Shown here: positions 25,130-34,534 of the stretch, piece after piece
How the letters are laid out: each line of letters starts with the position of its first letter
How positions within the stretch are numbered: position 1 is the stretch's first letter
NCBI RefSeq assembly: GCF_027789125.1
Contig: NZ_JAQFVF010000023.1
Span: forward strand, 186,001-250,000
Reading direction: 5' to 3'
Length of the DNA stretch: 64,000 nt
From: Paenibacillus aestuarii
GTDB taxonomy: Bacteria; Bacillota; Bacilli; Paenibacillales; NBRC-103111
Position numbers and translations under genes: made by a program
Notes under the pieces: generated by a model
What the model saw: the letters and a program-made list of their open reading frames with translations, nothing else
Databases searched by the model: none
What the model was told of the DNA's origin: nothing

Positions 25130-27105
25130 TAGACCTTCGCCCCTTTCCATGCAGCTTCAGTTTGTTTGATTTCTTCAACCGGAATGTAGTAATCCGTGTC
25201 GTAGGAGAACGAGCGGGCAACCATGCAGATCGCGACGCCAATCATAGCTGGAATTGCTAGCCACAGCCAGCCCCATACGAAACCGAAGCCGGCAAAGAAC
25301 CAAAGCGACGATTTGATGAACGGAATCGCCGAGTTTTTCGGCATATGAATCGGTTCGTAATGAACGGCGCCTTTCGAAGCTGCCGTTTTGTTTTGCTTTT
25401 GCTCCCACCATTCGTCCGTCGATTTCACGGTTGGCAGAACCGCAAAGTTGTAGATCGGAGCCGGCGATGGAATCGACCACTCCAGCGTACGGCCATCCCA
25501 AGGGTCACCAGACGCACGGTGTTGTTTAATAAATTTAATACTATGAGCAATTTGCCATACTTGGAACAAGAAGCCGACACCCATCAAGAATCCGCCGATG
25601 GTGGAAACCAGGTTCAGTGGTCCCCAGCCCATATCCCAGCTGTATGTGTACGTACGACGTGTCATACCGTCCAAGCCCAGGAAGTATTGCGGCATGAAAC
25701 ATACGTAGAAACCGATGTTCCACAGCCAGAATGCCCATTTGCCCAAGTGCTCGTTCAGACTGAAGCCGAACATTTTTGGCCACCAGTAGTATAGACCTGC
25801 AAAGTATCCGAAGGCAACCCCACCGATCAACACTTGGTGGAAGTGCGCGATCAAGAAATAGCTGTTATGGAACTGGAAGTCAGCCGGCGCAACAGACAGC
25901 AGGACACCCGTCATCCCCCCGACGACAAAACAAGGAATGAATGCGATTGTCCACAGCATCGGCGTCGTAAATTTCAATCGGCCACGGTACATCGTGAACA
26001 ACCAGTTAAATATTTTCACACCGGTCGGAATCGCAATCGCCATCGTGGAAATCGCAAAGAATACGTTGACATCTGCACCGGAGCCCATAGTGAAGAAATG
26101 GTGAACCCAAGTGAAGAAGGACAGCAAGCTAATAATCAACATGGCGAAAACCATGGATTTGTAGCCGAACAGTTTCTTTTTGGAGAACGTAGATACAACA
26201 TCCGAGAAAATACCGAACGCTGGCAGGACAACGATGTAAACCTCAGGATGTCCCCACATCCAGATCAAGTTAATGTACATCATCGGGTTACCGCCGCCAT
26301 CTAGGGTGAAGAAGTGAGCACCGACGAAACGGTCAAGGAACAGCAATGCCAGTGTAACCGTCAAAATCGGGAAGGCGAAAATGATGATGACACAGCTTGA
26401 GAATACAGACCAAGTGAACATTGGCATTTTCATCAATGTCATGCCTGGTGTTCTCATTTTCAAAATAGTTACGATAAAGTTAATCCCTGTCGCCAAGGAA
26501 CCGATACCGGAAATCTGAATACCCCAAATGTAGAAGTTTTGTCCGATACCCGGGCTATGCGACAATTCAGAGAGCGGCGGATAAGACAACCAGCCTGCAT
26601 CAGGCGAACCACCGATAACGAACGATACGTTGAACAGCATGGCGCCCCAGAAGAACATCCAGAAGCTGAGTGAGTTCAGGAACGGATAGGCAACGTCGCG
26701 TGCACCGATTTGCAGCGGAACGACGATGTTGAACAAACCGAACATGAGCGGCATGGCCATGAACAAAATCATGATAACGCCATGCGTTGTAAAAATCTGG
26801 TTATAGTGTTCCGCTTGCAGGAACTGATTATCCGGCATAGCCAACTGCAAGCGCATGAGCAGCGCATCGACGCCGCCGCGGAACAACATCAGGATGGAGC
26901 AAATGATATACATGATCCCGATGCGTTTGTGGTCGACGCTGGTTAGCCATTCACGCCAAAGCCAGCCCCACTTCTTGAACATGGTAAGCACAACTACCAT
27001 GGCAACCATAGATAGTCCAATGCTGACTTGAGCACCCAAGATCATCGGATCGCCTGTAACAAAAAATTCGGATGCGAATTGTTTAATTGAATCCAGCATG
27101 CGCAT
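25129..27105 (-). CDS. qoxB: Quinol oxidase aa3 subunit I
   Basis: A 658-aa heme-copper oxidase subunit I, the catalytic, proton-pumping subunit. It has WGHPEVY (cross-linked His-Tyr), the THGVIMILF heme-ligand region, WVHHFFT (CuB His pair) and HFHQVLIGG near the end (heme ligands). The length and the C-terminal extension match QoxB (about 650 aa) rather than CtaD. It is part of the terminal branch that oxidises menaquinol with O2. The start follows GGAAAGGAAG. Confidence 0.93.
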   Translation of the reverse strand: MRMLDSIKQFASEFFVTGDPMILGAQVSIGLSMVAMVVVLTMFKKWGWLWREWLTSVDHKRIGIMYIICSILMLFRGGVDALLMRLQLAMPDNQFLQAEHYNQIFTTHGVIMILFMAMPLMFGLFNIVVPLQIGARDVAYPFLNSLSFWMFFWGAMLFNVSFVIGGSPDAGWLSYPPLSELSHSPGIGQNFYIWGIQISGIGSLATGINFIVTILKMRTPGMTLMKMPMFTWSVFSSCVIIIFAFPILTVTLALLFLDRFVGAHFFTLDGGGNPMMYINLIWMWGHPEVYIVVLPAFGIFSDVVSTFSKKKLFGYKSMVFAMLIISLLSFFTWVHHFFTMGSGADVNVFFAISTMAIAIPTGVKIFNWLFTMYRGRLKFTTPMLWTIAFIPCFVVGGMTGVLLSVAPADFQFHNSYFLIAHFHQVLIGGVAFGYFAGLYYWWPKMFGFSLNEHLGKWAFWLWNIGFYVCFMPQYFLGLDGMTRRTYTYSWDMGWGPLNLVSTIGGFLMGVGFLFQVWQIAHSIKFIKQHRASGDPWDGRTLEWSIPSPAPIYNFAVLPTVKSTDEWWEQKQNKTAASKGAVHYEPIHMPKNSAIPFIKSSLWFFAGFGFVWGWLWLAIPAMIGVAICMVARSFSYDTDYYIPVEEIKQTEAAWKGAKV

Positions 27106-27130
27106 TACTTCCTTTCCTACAATACATCTA

Positions 27131-28123
27131 TTAATGATTATTCATCGAACCATGATCCATTGGAGCTTTAGGATCCGGTTGCTGCGGCTTCTTGACCTCG
27201 TCCACAACGGATTCCTCTTTCATTTTATGCTGAGGCGAGTGCATTCCAGGTTGTGTGTGAATCATTTGGCCGTTCGCATACTTGGTTACTATGTGCTGGA
27301 ACAAGCCATCTGGAATGGAGGAGAAATATTGAACGCCCGATTTGCCAGGCTTCGCTAAAGCATCATAACCGTCCATCGTAAGCGCAGTTGGCGCTTGCTT
27401 CGTTTTGGCAACCCATGCATCGAAATCTGCTTGCGAGGTCGCATTCACATCGAAGGTCATGTCAGCAAAATGCTCGCCGCTGAAATTCGCTCCAGTTCCG
27501 AAATAATGGCCGATTTCGTCGGCTTGCAAGTAAAGCGTCATGGCCATGCCGGACATCGAATAGATCTGACCGCCCAGCTGTGGAATCCAGAAGGAATTCA
27601 TAGGCGCGTCGCTCGTCAATTCAAACTTGATAGGCGTACCTTCAGGAATTTGCAAGTAGTTCACAGTTGCAATGCCTTGTTCCGGATACATGAACAGCCA
27701 TTTCCAGTCGAGGGACGTCACTTGGATGGTAACCGGCTTTTTCTCCGATTGAATCACCTTCGACGGTTCTAAGGCATACGTGTACCTCGCTGTTACAATT
27801 GCAAGAATTAAAATAATTACAATGGGGATTCCCCACCATATTGTTTCTAATGTGTTGCTATGCGACCAGTTAGGTTTATAAGTCGCTTTGTTGTCTTTGC
27901 TGTCGCGATAGCGCCAGACGATCCAGGCCGTTAAGGCAAGCACCGGGACCAAAATGACAGCACACAGAATCGTCGAGATGACAATCAAATCTCGTTGACC
28001 TGCTCCTATCGGACCCTTCGGATCCAGTACCATGGCCTGGTTACTGCATCCAGCTAATAACACAATCATAGCCAAAGCCAAGATCGGGAATGCAGCTTTT
28101 ACGAACTTTCTCATTTTCATCAT
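27131..28123 (-). CDS. qoxA: Quinol oxidase aa3 subunit II
   Basis: A 330-aa lipoprotein subunit II with a lipobox LLAGC (Cys26), two membrane helices and an extracellular cupredoxin domain. The CuA ligands are missing: the region reads SFWIPQLGGQIYSMSGM with no CxxxC, the sign of a quinol rather than a cytochrome c oxidase. An unusual tail of about 45 aa follows, rich in His, Met and Lys and ending MDHGSMNNH. It is the first gene of qoxABCD. The 270-bp region upstream carries AT-rich promoter-like sequence. Confidence 0.9.
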   Translation of the reverse strand: MMKMRKFVKAAFPILALAMIVLLAGCSNQAMVLDPKGPIGAGQRDLIVISTILCAVILVPVLALTAWIVWRYRDSKDNKATYKPNWSHSNTLETIWWGIPIVIILILAIVTARYTYALEPSKVIQSEKKPVTIQVTSLDWKWLFMYPEQGIATVNYLQIPEGTPIKFELTSDAPMNSFWIPQLGGQIYSMSGMAMTLYLQADEIGHYFGTGANFSGEHFADMTFDVNATSQADFDAWVAKTKQAPTALTMDGYDALAKPGKSGVQYFSSIPDGLFQHIVTKYANGQMIHTQPGMHSPQHKMKEESVVDEVKKPQQPDPKAPMDHGSMNNH

Positions 28124-28327
28124 CCTAATCCTCCCTCAGACACACTCTCCGATAATAAGTATTCAGTTTTCTCTAACTCGCTTTCGCATACTCTTAAGAT
28201 AGCAAATTCGAACCAAAAATAAACATGCCGCCCCAAGACTTAACAAATACGTCAAAGGATCGACGTCAAGCTGTAAAATAAATGTCACAGAACGTTAGTT
28301 GACTAAAATGAAAATTTATGAAAACGT

Positions 28328-28358
28328 AAAAAACCCTTTAAGTTCTTCACTTAAAGGG
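28328..28358 (-). terminator. Rho-independent terminator
   Basis: CCCTTTAAGT / ACTTAAAGGG 10-bp stem with a 5-nt loop and a TTTTTT run on the minus strand, after the 81-aa membrane gene. Confidence 0.88.
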
Positions 28359-28392
28359 CTGCTCTTATGTGATTAATGGACGGCGGCAGACG

Positions 28393-28638
28393 TTAATCTT
28401 CCTGTTTAGAGCGGGAATCAACCAAGTGAATGGCTGTCCGAATCACATAAATGAACACACTACCGACCATAAAGCCGGCGCCGACCATTAAGGACGAGTT
28501 GCGGTCATTAAAGTGATTGATATTAAACAAGCATAACAGGATGCCGATTCCGAGTAATGTCCATGCTCCGATTGTCATCAGTTTCACTAATGGCGTAACG
28601 TCGCGTTGTGTGTCTTCTTTAGAAATAGTTTTGGCCAT
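28393..28638 (-). CDS. Small two-helix membrane protein (81 aa)
   Basis: An 81-aa protein with two hydrophobic segments (about residues 20-42 and 49-70) and charged ends. Both ends are probably cytosolic. No known family is recognised. It is a single-gene unit with GAGGTG before the ATG and its own terminator. Its position upstream of qoxA on the same strand may be chance. Confidence 0.7.
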   Translation of the reverse strand: MAKTISKEDTQRDVTPLVKLMTIGAWTLLGIGILLCLFNINHFNDRNSSLMVGAGFMVGSVFIYVIRTAIHLVDSRSKQED

Positions 28639-28764
28639 GTGAATTCACCTCAAAATTTCAAATGTAAGTGCTTTATATATGTATTATAACACACTTTTTC
28701 GATTTTGTTCATATTTTATTCACATGATGATCAAAAAATGGACAAATTTTATTTTTGGACGAAG

Positions 28765-29073
28765 TTATTTCAAAATTGTATATTTGCCAATCAGCGGCAA
28801 TGGCTTCACTTGTCCCTGTGCAGCAGCCACGATGCCGAGAATCGCAAGCACACAGCAGCCTAGATTGGCTAGAGGCAGCAAGATCCAACCGATAATCGGA
28901 ATGATGGACAGCACGACATTTGCAACCACGCAGGCCAAAAACAAAGTAAGTCCTTGATTGGCGTGATACATAGCATATTTTGAATCTTTAGCGGCAATCA
29001 GCGGTATAAAGAACAAGATGTAAGCAAGGATGGCCATTCCCTTATTGTTCTGAATATCGGAAGAATCATACAT
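28765..29073 (-). CDS. DUF4870-like membrane protein
   Basis: A 102-aa protein with three hydrophobic segments and the pattern AILAYILFFIPLIAAKDSKYAMYHANQGLTLFL, typical of DUF4870/Tic20-like small membrane proteins. The ATG at 29073 is preferred over the GTG at 29082, because the GTG is part of the AGAGGTG ribosome site. Its function is unknown. Confidence 0.78.
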   Translation of the reverse strand: MYDSSDIQNNKGMAILAYILFFIPLIAAKDSKYAMYHANQGLTLFLACVVANVVLSIIPIIGWILLPLANLGCCVLAILGIVAAAQGQVKPLPLIGKYTILK

Positions 29074-29136
29074 GGGCAGCACCTCTTCTTTTACGGATTA
29101 TAATCCATTATATTCGGCGATACCCAAGTATGCTGA

Positions 29137-29376
29137 CTAATTGTGAGGATTTCTCGTACAACTTTCAGGAACGTTCCATTCGTACAGCTCTTCGGCATGA
29201 CAATGAAGCGCATCAGCAATGTGAACGGCACTCTTAAGTGACATGACCCGCTTGTTATCGATGAAATCTTGTAGCTTCTCCGGTTTATAGAGCAAAATGC
29301 GGGCGAGCTCCTCTTTATTGAAGCCTGATTCGGCCATTCGTTCTTCCAACAGGCAGCGGCCAAGCTCCGCTTTCAT
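29137..29376 (-). CDS. XRE-family small transcriptional regulator
   Basis: A 79-aa protein with a helix-turn-helix of the Cro/CI type: ESGFNKEELARILLYKPEKLQDFIDNKRVMSLKSAVHIADAL. It is short and lacks an extra effector domain. Its ribosome site (GGAGGTG) lies in the last codons of the epimerase gene, so the two are co-transcribed. Its target is unknown. Confidence 0.8.
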   Translation of the reverse strand: MKAELGRCLLEERMAESGFNKEELARILLYKPEKLQDFIDNKRVMSLKSAVHIADALHCHAEELYEWNVPESCTRNPHN

Positions 29377-29382
29377 GGCGAT

Positions 29383-30378
29383 TTACTCACCTCCATCGTG
29401 ATTGCGCCAACGCTGAAGCAGCTCCTCCTCGCGCTTCGGATCCAGGCCTGCTTTGCGGACGGTGTCCAAAGGACGGCTATGATCCCAGGCCAAAGTATCT
29501 CGGGCCGTCTCCGTCAGCGGCCGGGTTGTCAGCCCTGCCGCTTTAGCTTTTGTATTATCGACATGCATCATACCGATTAAGCTATCATGGCGAATCCAAA
29601 GCGGCAGCTCCATCCACTCGCCAACCCCCTGCTCGATGAGGAACTGTTCATCAACCCACACCAACGCCGGCTTTACTTGACTGACGCGCGCACAGGTCTC
29701 AACAAGCTCTTCCATCGTGTAATCACTGCCACTCGTATGGATCGTGCCTGTTGTTTTGTTTTCGATCAACCGCACGATCCATGCGGCCAGATCCCTGACA
29801 TCGATGAATTGCAAACTCCTCTCCCTCGGCAGCGGCACCAACACCTCTCCACCGCGCTGAATGCGGGCCGGCCAATAAGTAAATCGATCCGACGCATCGT
29901 GAGGGCCTACAATCAGCCCCGGTCGGATCACCAGCGTCCTCCCCTGCATCACTTCTTGAACGGCTTGCTCACAGAGCGCCTTAAGCGCGCCGTAATTGTG
30001 GCCGATCTCGTCCAAGCTGCTGCCTTCCGGAAGCTGGGCTACAGCCGCATGCTCATCGACATCGATTTGTGTTAGATCCTCGTATACCGAAATCGAAGAT
30101 ATGAAAGTATAATGATCGACCTTATCTTGGAGGAAGCGCGCCGAATCGCCCACAATGCGCGGCAAATAGCCGCTAGTGTCCACAACGGCATCCCAGCGTT
30201 TGCCTTGCAGCTTCGCAAGCTGCCCGTCGCGATCGCCGATAATGTGTTCCATTTCAGGAAAAATAGAAGCATCATGCTGTCCCCGATGGAATAGCGTCAC
30301 TTCATGTCCTTGATCCCATGCAGCCTGAGCAATCGCTCTGCCAAGAAATTTGGTCCCGCCAAGAATGAGCAGTTTCAT
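29383..30378 (-). CDS. NAD-dependent epimerase/dehydratase-like protein
   Basis: A 331-aa extended-SDR protein. Nucleotide-binding GGTKFLGRAIAQ is at residues 8-19 and the catalytic YGALK (YxxxK) near residue 128. Members act on nucleotide sugars or as isoflavone-reductase-like enzymes; the substrate is not evident. It is in an operon with the XRE regulator. AT-rich palindromes lie upstream. Confidence 0.85.
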   Translation of the reverse strand: MKLLILGGTKFLGRAIAQAAWDQGHEVTLFHRGQHDASIFPEMEHIIGDRDGQLAKLQGKRWDAVVDTSGYLPRIVGDSARFLQDKVDHYTFISSISVYEDLTQIDVDEHAAVAQLPEGSSLDEIGHNYGALKALCEQAVQEVMQGRTLVIRPGLIVGPHDASDRFTYWPARIQRGGEVLVPLPRERSLQFIDVRDLAAWIVRLIENKTTGTIHTSGSDYTMEELVETCARVSQVKPALVWVDEQFLIEQGVGEWMELPLWIRHDSLIGMMHVDNTKAKAAGLTTRPLTETARDTLAWDHSRPLDTVRKAGLDPKREEELLQRWRNHDGGE

Positions 30379-30754
30379 AAGCGAAATACCTCCACAACTA
30401 TTTTTTATCGTAAAAATATTTTATTACGTAAATTAAGAATTGTAAATACAATTAAAAGCAACCTAGTCCAATTTAGCCGAGCTAGGTTGAGATGAATTCC
30501 GATGATGATGACAGTAGTCAGGATCTACGAACTTAAAGCGACCGTTTGAGCACGCGGACGGCAATTTCATGTCAGTAAGAGGGCAAGTTCTGACTAAAGC
30601 GGTTCTAGAAGGGCGCAGGCTGCAAGAAGTCGGCTAAATCGGACTAGAGCGCGTGAAGCAAGCCTTGTATCTGCTGAAAGTGGACATAACCGCGATACAG
30701 CACGTTCGCCATACGGTGGTAAAATTATAGCGGATAGTACCGGTGATGACGGAG
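30379..30754. other. Gene-poor stretch with palindromes and possible relic
   Basis: About 375 bases without a convincing gene. It holds a perfect palindrome AATTGTAAATACAATT (30438-30453) and a hairpin CAACCTAG / CTAGGTTG (30459-30489), both near the epimerase promoter. In the frame through 30571, a coding-like run (GQVLTKAVLEGRRLQEVG, then GLERVKQALYLLKVDI) is broken by TAA and TAG, so it may be a decayed gene. No family is recognised. Confidence 0.35.
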
Positions 30755-30798
30755 CAAAAAAAGCTGTCCCCTCGTCACCCTTGACGAACGAACAGCCT
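30755..30798 (-). terminator. Rho-independent terminator
   Basis: A long minus-strand hairpin (about 16 bp, with G-U pairs and one mismatch) between 30762-30777 and 30782-30797, then seven T. It follows the deoxynucleoside kinase. Confidence 0.85.
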
Positions 30799-30804
30799 TA
30801 TCGC

Positions 30805-31461
30805 TTATGCAATCACAAGATCATTCAATTTTTCACGAACATCGCGTACCAATTCAGCCGCATCTTGCGGACGGTTTACAACATCCAAACGGTCCATGTC
30901 GACGATGAGCACTTCAGAGGCATGGTAATGATTCATGACCCACTCGTCGTAACCAGACCAAAGCAGGCGATAGTAATCAACTAAGGACTTGTCCTGCTCA
31001 AAGCTGCGGCCCCGCAAACCAATTCGGTACATGACGGTCTCGAAAGAAGCTTTCAAATAGACCATCAAATCCGGCGCCTTCTTCGGCAGTTCCGCAAGCT
31101 CAGCCATCATATTGTCAGCCAGACCTTCATATACATCGAATTCCAGTTGGCTAATTCGGCCTAATTCGCGGTTCACCTTAGCGAAATACCAATCCTCATA
31201 AATGCTGCGGTCTAGTACATTGCGATTATGTACCAACGCTTCTTTAATCGATTTAAAGCGTGTATTCAGGAAGTGCAATTGCAGCAGAAACGGATAACGC
31301 TTCCTCTCAATTTCTTCCGGAGATGATGTATAAAAAAGCGGTAAAATCGGATTGTCGTCCACACTTTCAAAAAATACATCCGAATTCAGTTCTTTCCCGA
31401 GCAATGTGGCGACTGACGTTTTACCCAGCCCGATCATTCCCCCAACCACAATCACAGCCAT
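30805..31461 (-). CDS. Deoxynucleoside kinase
   Basis: A 218-aa deoxynucleoside kinase of the dCK/dGK family, phosphorylating deoxynucleosides for dNTP salvage. It has P-loop GGMIGLGKTS (residues 7-16), DRSIYEDWYF near residue 85 (the DRS substrate motif) and an RGRSFEQD lid with arginines near 155. Bacillus species carry dGK and dCK/dAK paralogues; I cannot say which this is. ATG 31461, with GAAGGAGAAAGG upstream, is used instead of the longer in-frame start. Confidence 0.88.
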   Translation of the reverse strand: MAVIVVGGMIGLGKTSVATLLGKELNSDVFFESVDDNPILPLFYTSSPEEIERKRYPFLLQLHFLNTRFKSIKEALVHNRNVLDRSIYEDWYFAKVNRELGRISQLEFDVYEGLADNMMAELAELPKKAPDLMVYLKASFETVMYRIGLRGRSFEQDKSLVDYYRLLWSGYDEWVMNHYHASEVLIVDMDRLDVVNRPQDAAELVRDVREKLNDLVIA

Positions 31462-31821
31462 TGACCCCTTTCTCCTTCTGCCCATTCATATTAACCATAT
31501 GTCAATCGTTGCAAAGCTTCCCTATTATACAAGGAAATATGCATCGTGGGAACCTTTTTTTCGAACTTTAATTTTCTCCCTCATTCTGCGTTATTCGCTT
31601 AATTTCAACAAGTAAATCATCGGACAGGACTTGCTCGACAGGTGAAAACTCCCTTGTCGAAAACTTGATCCGCAGTAAATAAAAAACCAAAACCTTGATT
31701 GCACGTCGACTGATTGGGAAACGCTATATAAAAAAATATCAATAAGGCGTGATGAACCCATTTCTCATGCTGTCTCTAGTAGTGTAATCAAACTACGTTC
31801 AATAATGACTGAGGTGCAAAG
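31462..31821. other. Intergenic region between divergent genes
   Basis: About 360 bases upstream of both the kinase and the 77-aa gene. It is AT-rich and contains several promoter-like hexamers (for example TATATAA near 31720) but no clear pair. I see no ORF with a ribosome site and no recognised RNA. Confidence 0.4.
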
Positions 31822-32055
31822 ATGATCTACGGAACGAAATTACTTGAATCGGATATTGAGCTATTTACTGCTGCGTTGACGCAGGCACCTGTATTTGTCT
31901 GGTCCTTAGACCAAGTAGGCGTTTATTACCAAGCGGATACAGGGTATATCGTGAAATATACGGCAGATTATGTGCAAATTTACAGTAATCAAGGCGCAGA
32001 TGGATCCAAATCTGTCATCTACTCCAGAGACACCAATGAATTCAGTCTCCGTTAA
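31822..32055 (+). CDS. Small protein of unknown function (77 aa)
   Basis: A 77-aa soluble protein with alternating hydrophobic and polar residues and many Tyr (VYYQADTGYIVKYTADYVQIYSNQ), probably a small beta-rich domain. It is not recognised. GAGGTG stands 5 nt before the ATG and a strong terminator follows. Confidence 0.6.
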   Translation: MIYGTKLLESDIELFTAALTQAPVFVWSLDQVGVYYQADTGYIVKYTADYVQIYSNQGADGSKSVIYSRDTNEFSLR

Positions 32056-32060
32056 TGACC

Positions 32061-32107
32061 AATAAACCGCCGAATCTGCTGATCAGCAGATCATTCGGCG
32101 GTTTATT
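32061..32107. terminator. Bidirectional terminator
   Basis: AATAAACCGCCGAAT / ATTCGGCGGTTTATT 15-bp stem enclosing CTGCTGATCAGCAG, itself palindromic. It separates the 77-aa gene and the histidine kinase. Confidence 0.9.
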
Positions 32108-32113
32108 CTTATT

Positions 32114-34351
32114 TCAGGCCAATGCCAAGTTCGATATCGTTGTTCTAACGTCAGGAGGATCGATCGGCAGCCGTATATCTATTGTCGTCCCTTCTCCGAT
32201 CGCGCTGCGAATCTGCATCGTGCCTTTATGAGCCTCCACGATTTTGAAACACATCATGAGTCCGAGCCCCGTCCCTTTTTCCTTCGTTGTATAAAAAGGC
32301 TCACCAAGTTGCTTCAGCCTGTCCTCCGGAATTCCGCAGCCATTATCCTTAGTCCGAATACGAACATAACCGTCAGCTTCCACGGATACGGTCATATGGA
32401 TCTGACCATCAGACGAGATGGCTTCAATCGCATTTTTCACAATATTAATGAAAAGTTGTTTCAAATGCATCTCGGAGCATACGATCTCCGGGACATCCGT
32501 CACAAATTCAAGTGTCAGGCTTGTGTTGTTCAGCACAGCTTGCGACTCGAGCAGCGCGACCACCGTTTGCAAGATGTCACCGAGACGGCCTTGCTTATAA
32601 TGCAGCGCTTCAGGCTTAGCAATCACAAGGAACTCGCTGACAATGAAATTGATGCGGTCAAGCTCGGAAAGCATGATCTCAAAATAATGCTGCTTGCCCT
32701 TCAGGTCGCTCTGCAGCAGCTGAAGAAATCCGCGCAGCGAGGTGAGCGGGTTGCGGATTTCATGTGCAAGCCCGGCCGCCAGCTGACCGGCGACAGACAG
32801 CTTGTCCGATTTGCGCAGCAGCTCCTCGGTCCGTTTGCGCTCGGTAATATCGCGGTCAATTCCAGCGAAGCCGATAATGGCGCCACACTCGTTCTTGATC
32901 GGCGTCTTCGTCACGCTGACGTGGACGAGCTGCCCGTCCTTGCGCTGCCGCACCGTTTCCAGCCCGGAGATCTGCTTCCCCGCACGCAGCATCTCGTAGA
33001 TTTCATTCCGCTGATCCTCCAGAAAATCCGGATAAATCGGAAGCGGCTGATTCTTCAACTCTTCCGGCGTCCAACCGAACACTTGCTCGTAAGCGGCATT
33101 CACCGAAATCACGCTAGCGTCCAAGTCCAGCACACAGATCGCATCGGTCGTATTATTAATGAACGATTCGAGCAGTTCCTTCGTCTCACGCAGCTCGGTT
33201 TCCATCCGTTTCCGCTCTGTTATATCGACACAAGAGCCGATGACCTCTACGACGACACCTTGCTCCCTAATTGGCCGCAGGGAAGTCAAATAGGTAATGT
33301 CCCGGTAGGTCGACTCATAGATAACATTCTCTTCCCCGTTCCAGGCACGGTGATAGTAATTCTCGATAACGGCCGCCAACGAAGAAGGCCAAATCTCGAA
33401 CAATCCTTTACCGATAATGTGCTCAGGCTTAAAGCCTAACCGGTATAGCAGCTCCCCATCGCATAAGGTATGCAAGAATGTCCCGCCGGCTTGGCGAAAT
33501 TTCATCGTCATGCCTTGCTGCCGCCGTACGGTGTCATGAAGATCTTGCTGCGCGATCCGCAGCTGTTCACGGTCCTTGATATGCTGCGTAATATCTCTGG
33601 CGATCATATACAGACCTTCCACGATTCCGTTTACGATAATCGGCACATTTTTCACGCCTAGTTCAATGGTTTCCCCATTCCGGTGCGTTGCTCGGAGCAG
33701 ATAGTTGTCGACTTCCTGGAGGGAGACCTTCCCTGTCCCCAGATCATCCAGAAATCGGCTAACCGGATGCCCCGTCATCTCGATTTCCGAAAAGCCGAGA
33801 ATCCGTTCCATGGCAGGATTCGCAGTGAGAATAATGCCATTCATATTGCAGGTCAGAATGCCCGCCGGATTATGTTCAATCAACGACTTGTAACGCTGCT
33901 CGCTTGCAGCCAGCTTTCGTTCCATATCGGTCCCGCGTGAAATATCTCTATAATAGGCAATAAAAAAAAGCGGTTCGCCTGCTTCATCCTTCGCCAGCGA
34001 CATGCTGCAGTCCACCCAGACGTGCTTCCCGGATTTATGTACAAACCTCTGTTCCAATTGAAAAGAACTCAGCTTCCCCTTACGCAACTGCGACATCAAT
34101 GAGAGCAGCTTCTGCGCTTCTTCCCGCATCGAAATTCCATGTACTTCGGTATATAAGAGCTCTTCAGAGGAATATCCTGTAAGTGCACTCAAATAGTTAT
34201 TGATTCTTAACCATGCGCCGTCGACGGATATCAGCGCCATTCCGATCGCTGCATATTCGAATGCGGCATCAAAGGTCGTGTCTTTCCAAGCTGGCTGCTT
34301 CCGCAGCATAGGGGAAGCTTCACCCTTCTCATCCAGCGGCAAATTGTTCAT
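32114..34351 (-). CDS. Soluble multi-PAS sensor histidine kinase
   Basis: A 745-aa protein with no membrane segment. Four PAS modules occupy about residues 25-140, 148-262, 275-385 and 388-505, three with clear PAC ends (FIAYYRDISRG, MIARDITQH, IIGFAGIDRDITERKR). A HisKA box LAAGLAHEIRNPLTSLRGF lies near 525, then HATPase_c with NIVKNAIEAI, DNGCGIPE and GTGLGLMM. The layout resembles sporulation-type kinases (KinA/KinE class) that feed Spo0F. No response regulator is adjacent, so it is an orphan. Confidence 0.9.
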   Translation of the reverse strand: MNNLPLDEKGEASPMLRKQPAWKDTTFDAAFEYAAIGMALISVDGAWLRINNYLSALTGYSSEELLYTEVHGISMREEAQKLLSLMSQLRKGKLSSFQLEQRFVHKSGKHVWVDCSMSLAKDEAGEPLFFIAYYRDISRGTDMERKLAASEQRYKSLIEHNPAGILTCNMNGIILTANPAMERILGFSEIEMTGHPVSRFLDDLGTGKVSLQEVDNYLLRATHRNGETIELGVKNVPIIVNGIVEGLYMIARDITQHIKDREQLRIAQQDLHDTVRRQQGMTMKFRQAGGTFLHTLCDGELLYRLGFKPEHIIGKGLFEIWPSSLAAVIENYYHRAWNGEENVIYESTYRDITYLTSLRPIREQGVVVEVIGSCVDITERKRMETELRETKELLESFINNTTDAICVLDLDASVISVNAAYEQVFGWTPEELKNQPLPIYPDFLEDQRNEIYEMLRAGKQISGLETVRQRKDGQLVHVSVTKTPIKNECGAIIGFAGIDRDITERKRTEELLRKSDKLSVAGQLAAGLAHEIRNPLTSLRGFLQLLQSDLKGKQHYFEIMLSELDRINFIVSEFLVIAKPEALHYKQGRLGDILQTVVALLESQAVLNNTSLTLEFVTDVPEIVCSEMHLKQLFINIVKNAIEAISSDGQIHMTVSVEADGYVRIRTKDNGCGIPEDRLKQLGEPFYTTKEKGTGLGLMMCFKIVEAHKGTMQIRSAIGEGTTIDIRLPIDPPDVRTTISNLALA

Positions 34352-34534
34352 GATTCACATCTCCCATCTTCAAAACCCGTTTGGAAGGTTCTATCACCGC
34401 ATGTTGATTTCGACGACTTGTATTTAATTCCTGCTTTAGAAACGGCTGGATTCAAAATTGCGCTCGATATGCGCCCTCTTTGTCGAAGGATGTGCTAGAA
34501 TAGATCGTATGTAATCTGATAAGGGGTGACTACT

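Noticed and set aside
31632..31661. Spo0A-box-like TGTCGAA and an inverted near-copy upstream of the 77-aa gene
   Set aside because: A 7-bp motif is expected several times by chance in 64 kb; another copy lies at 2962-2968 upstream of hrpB with no link.
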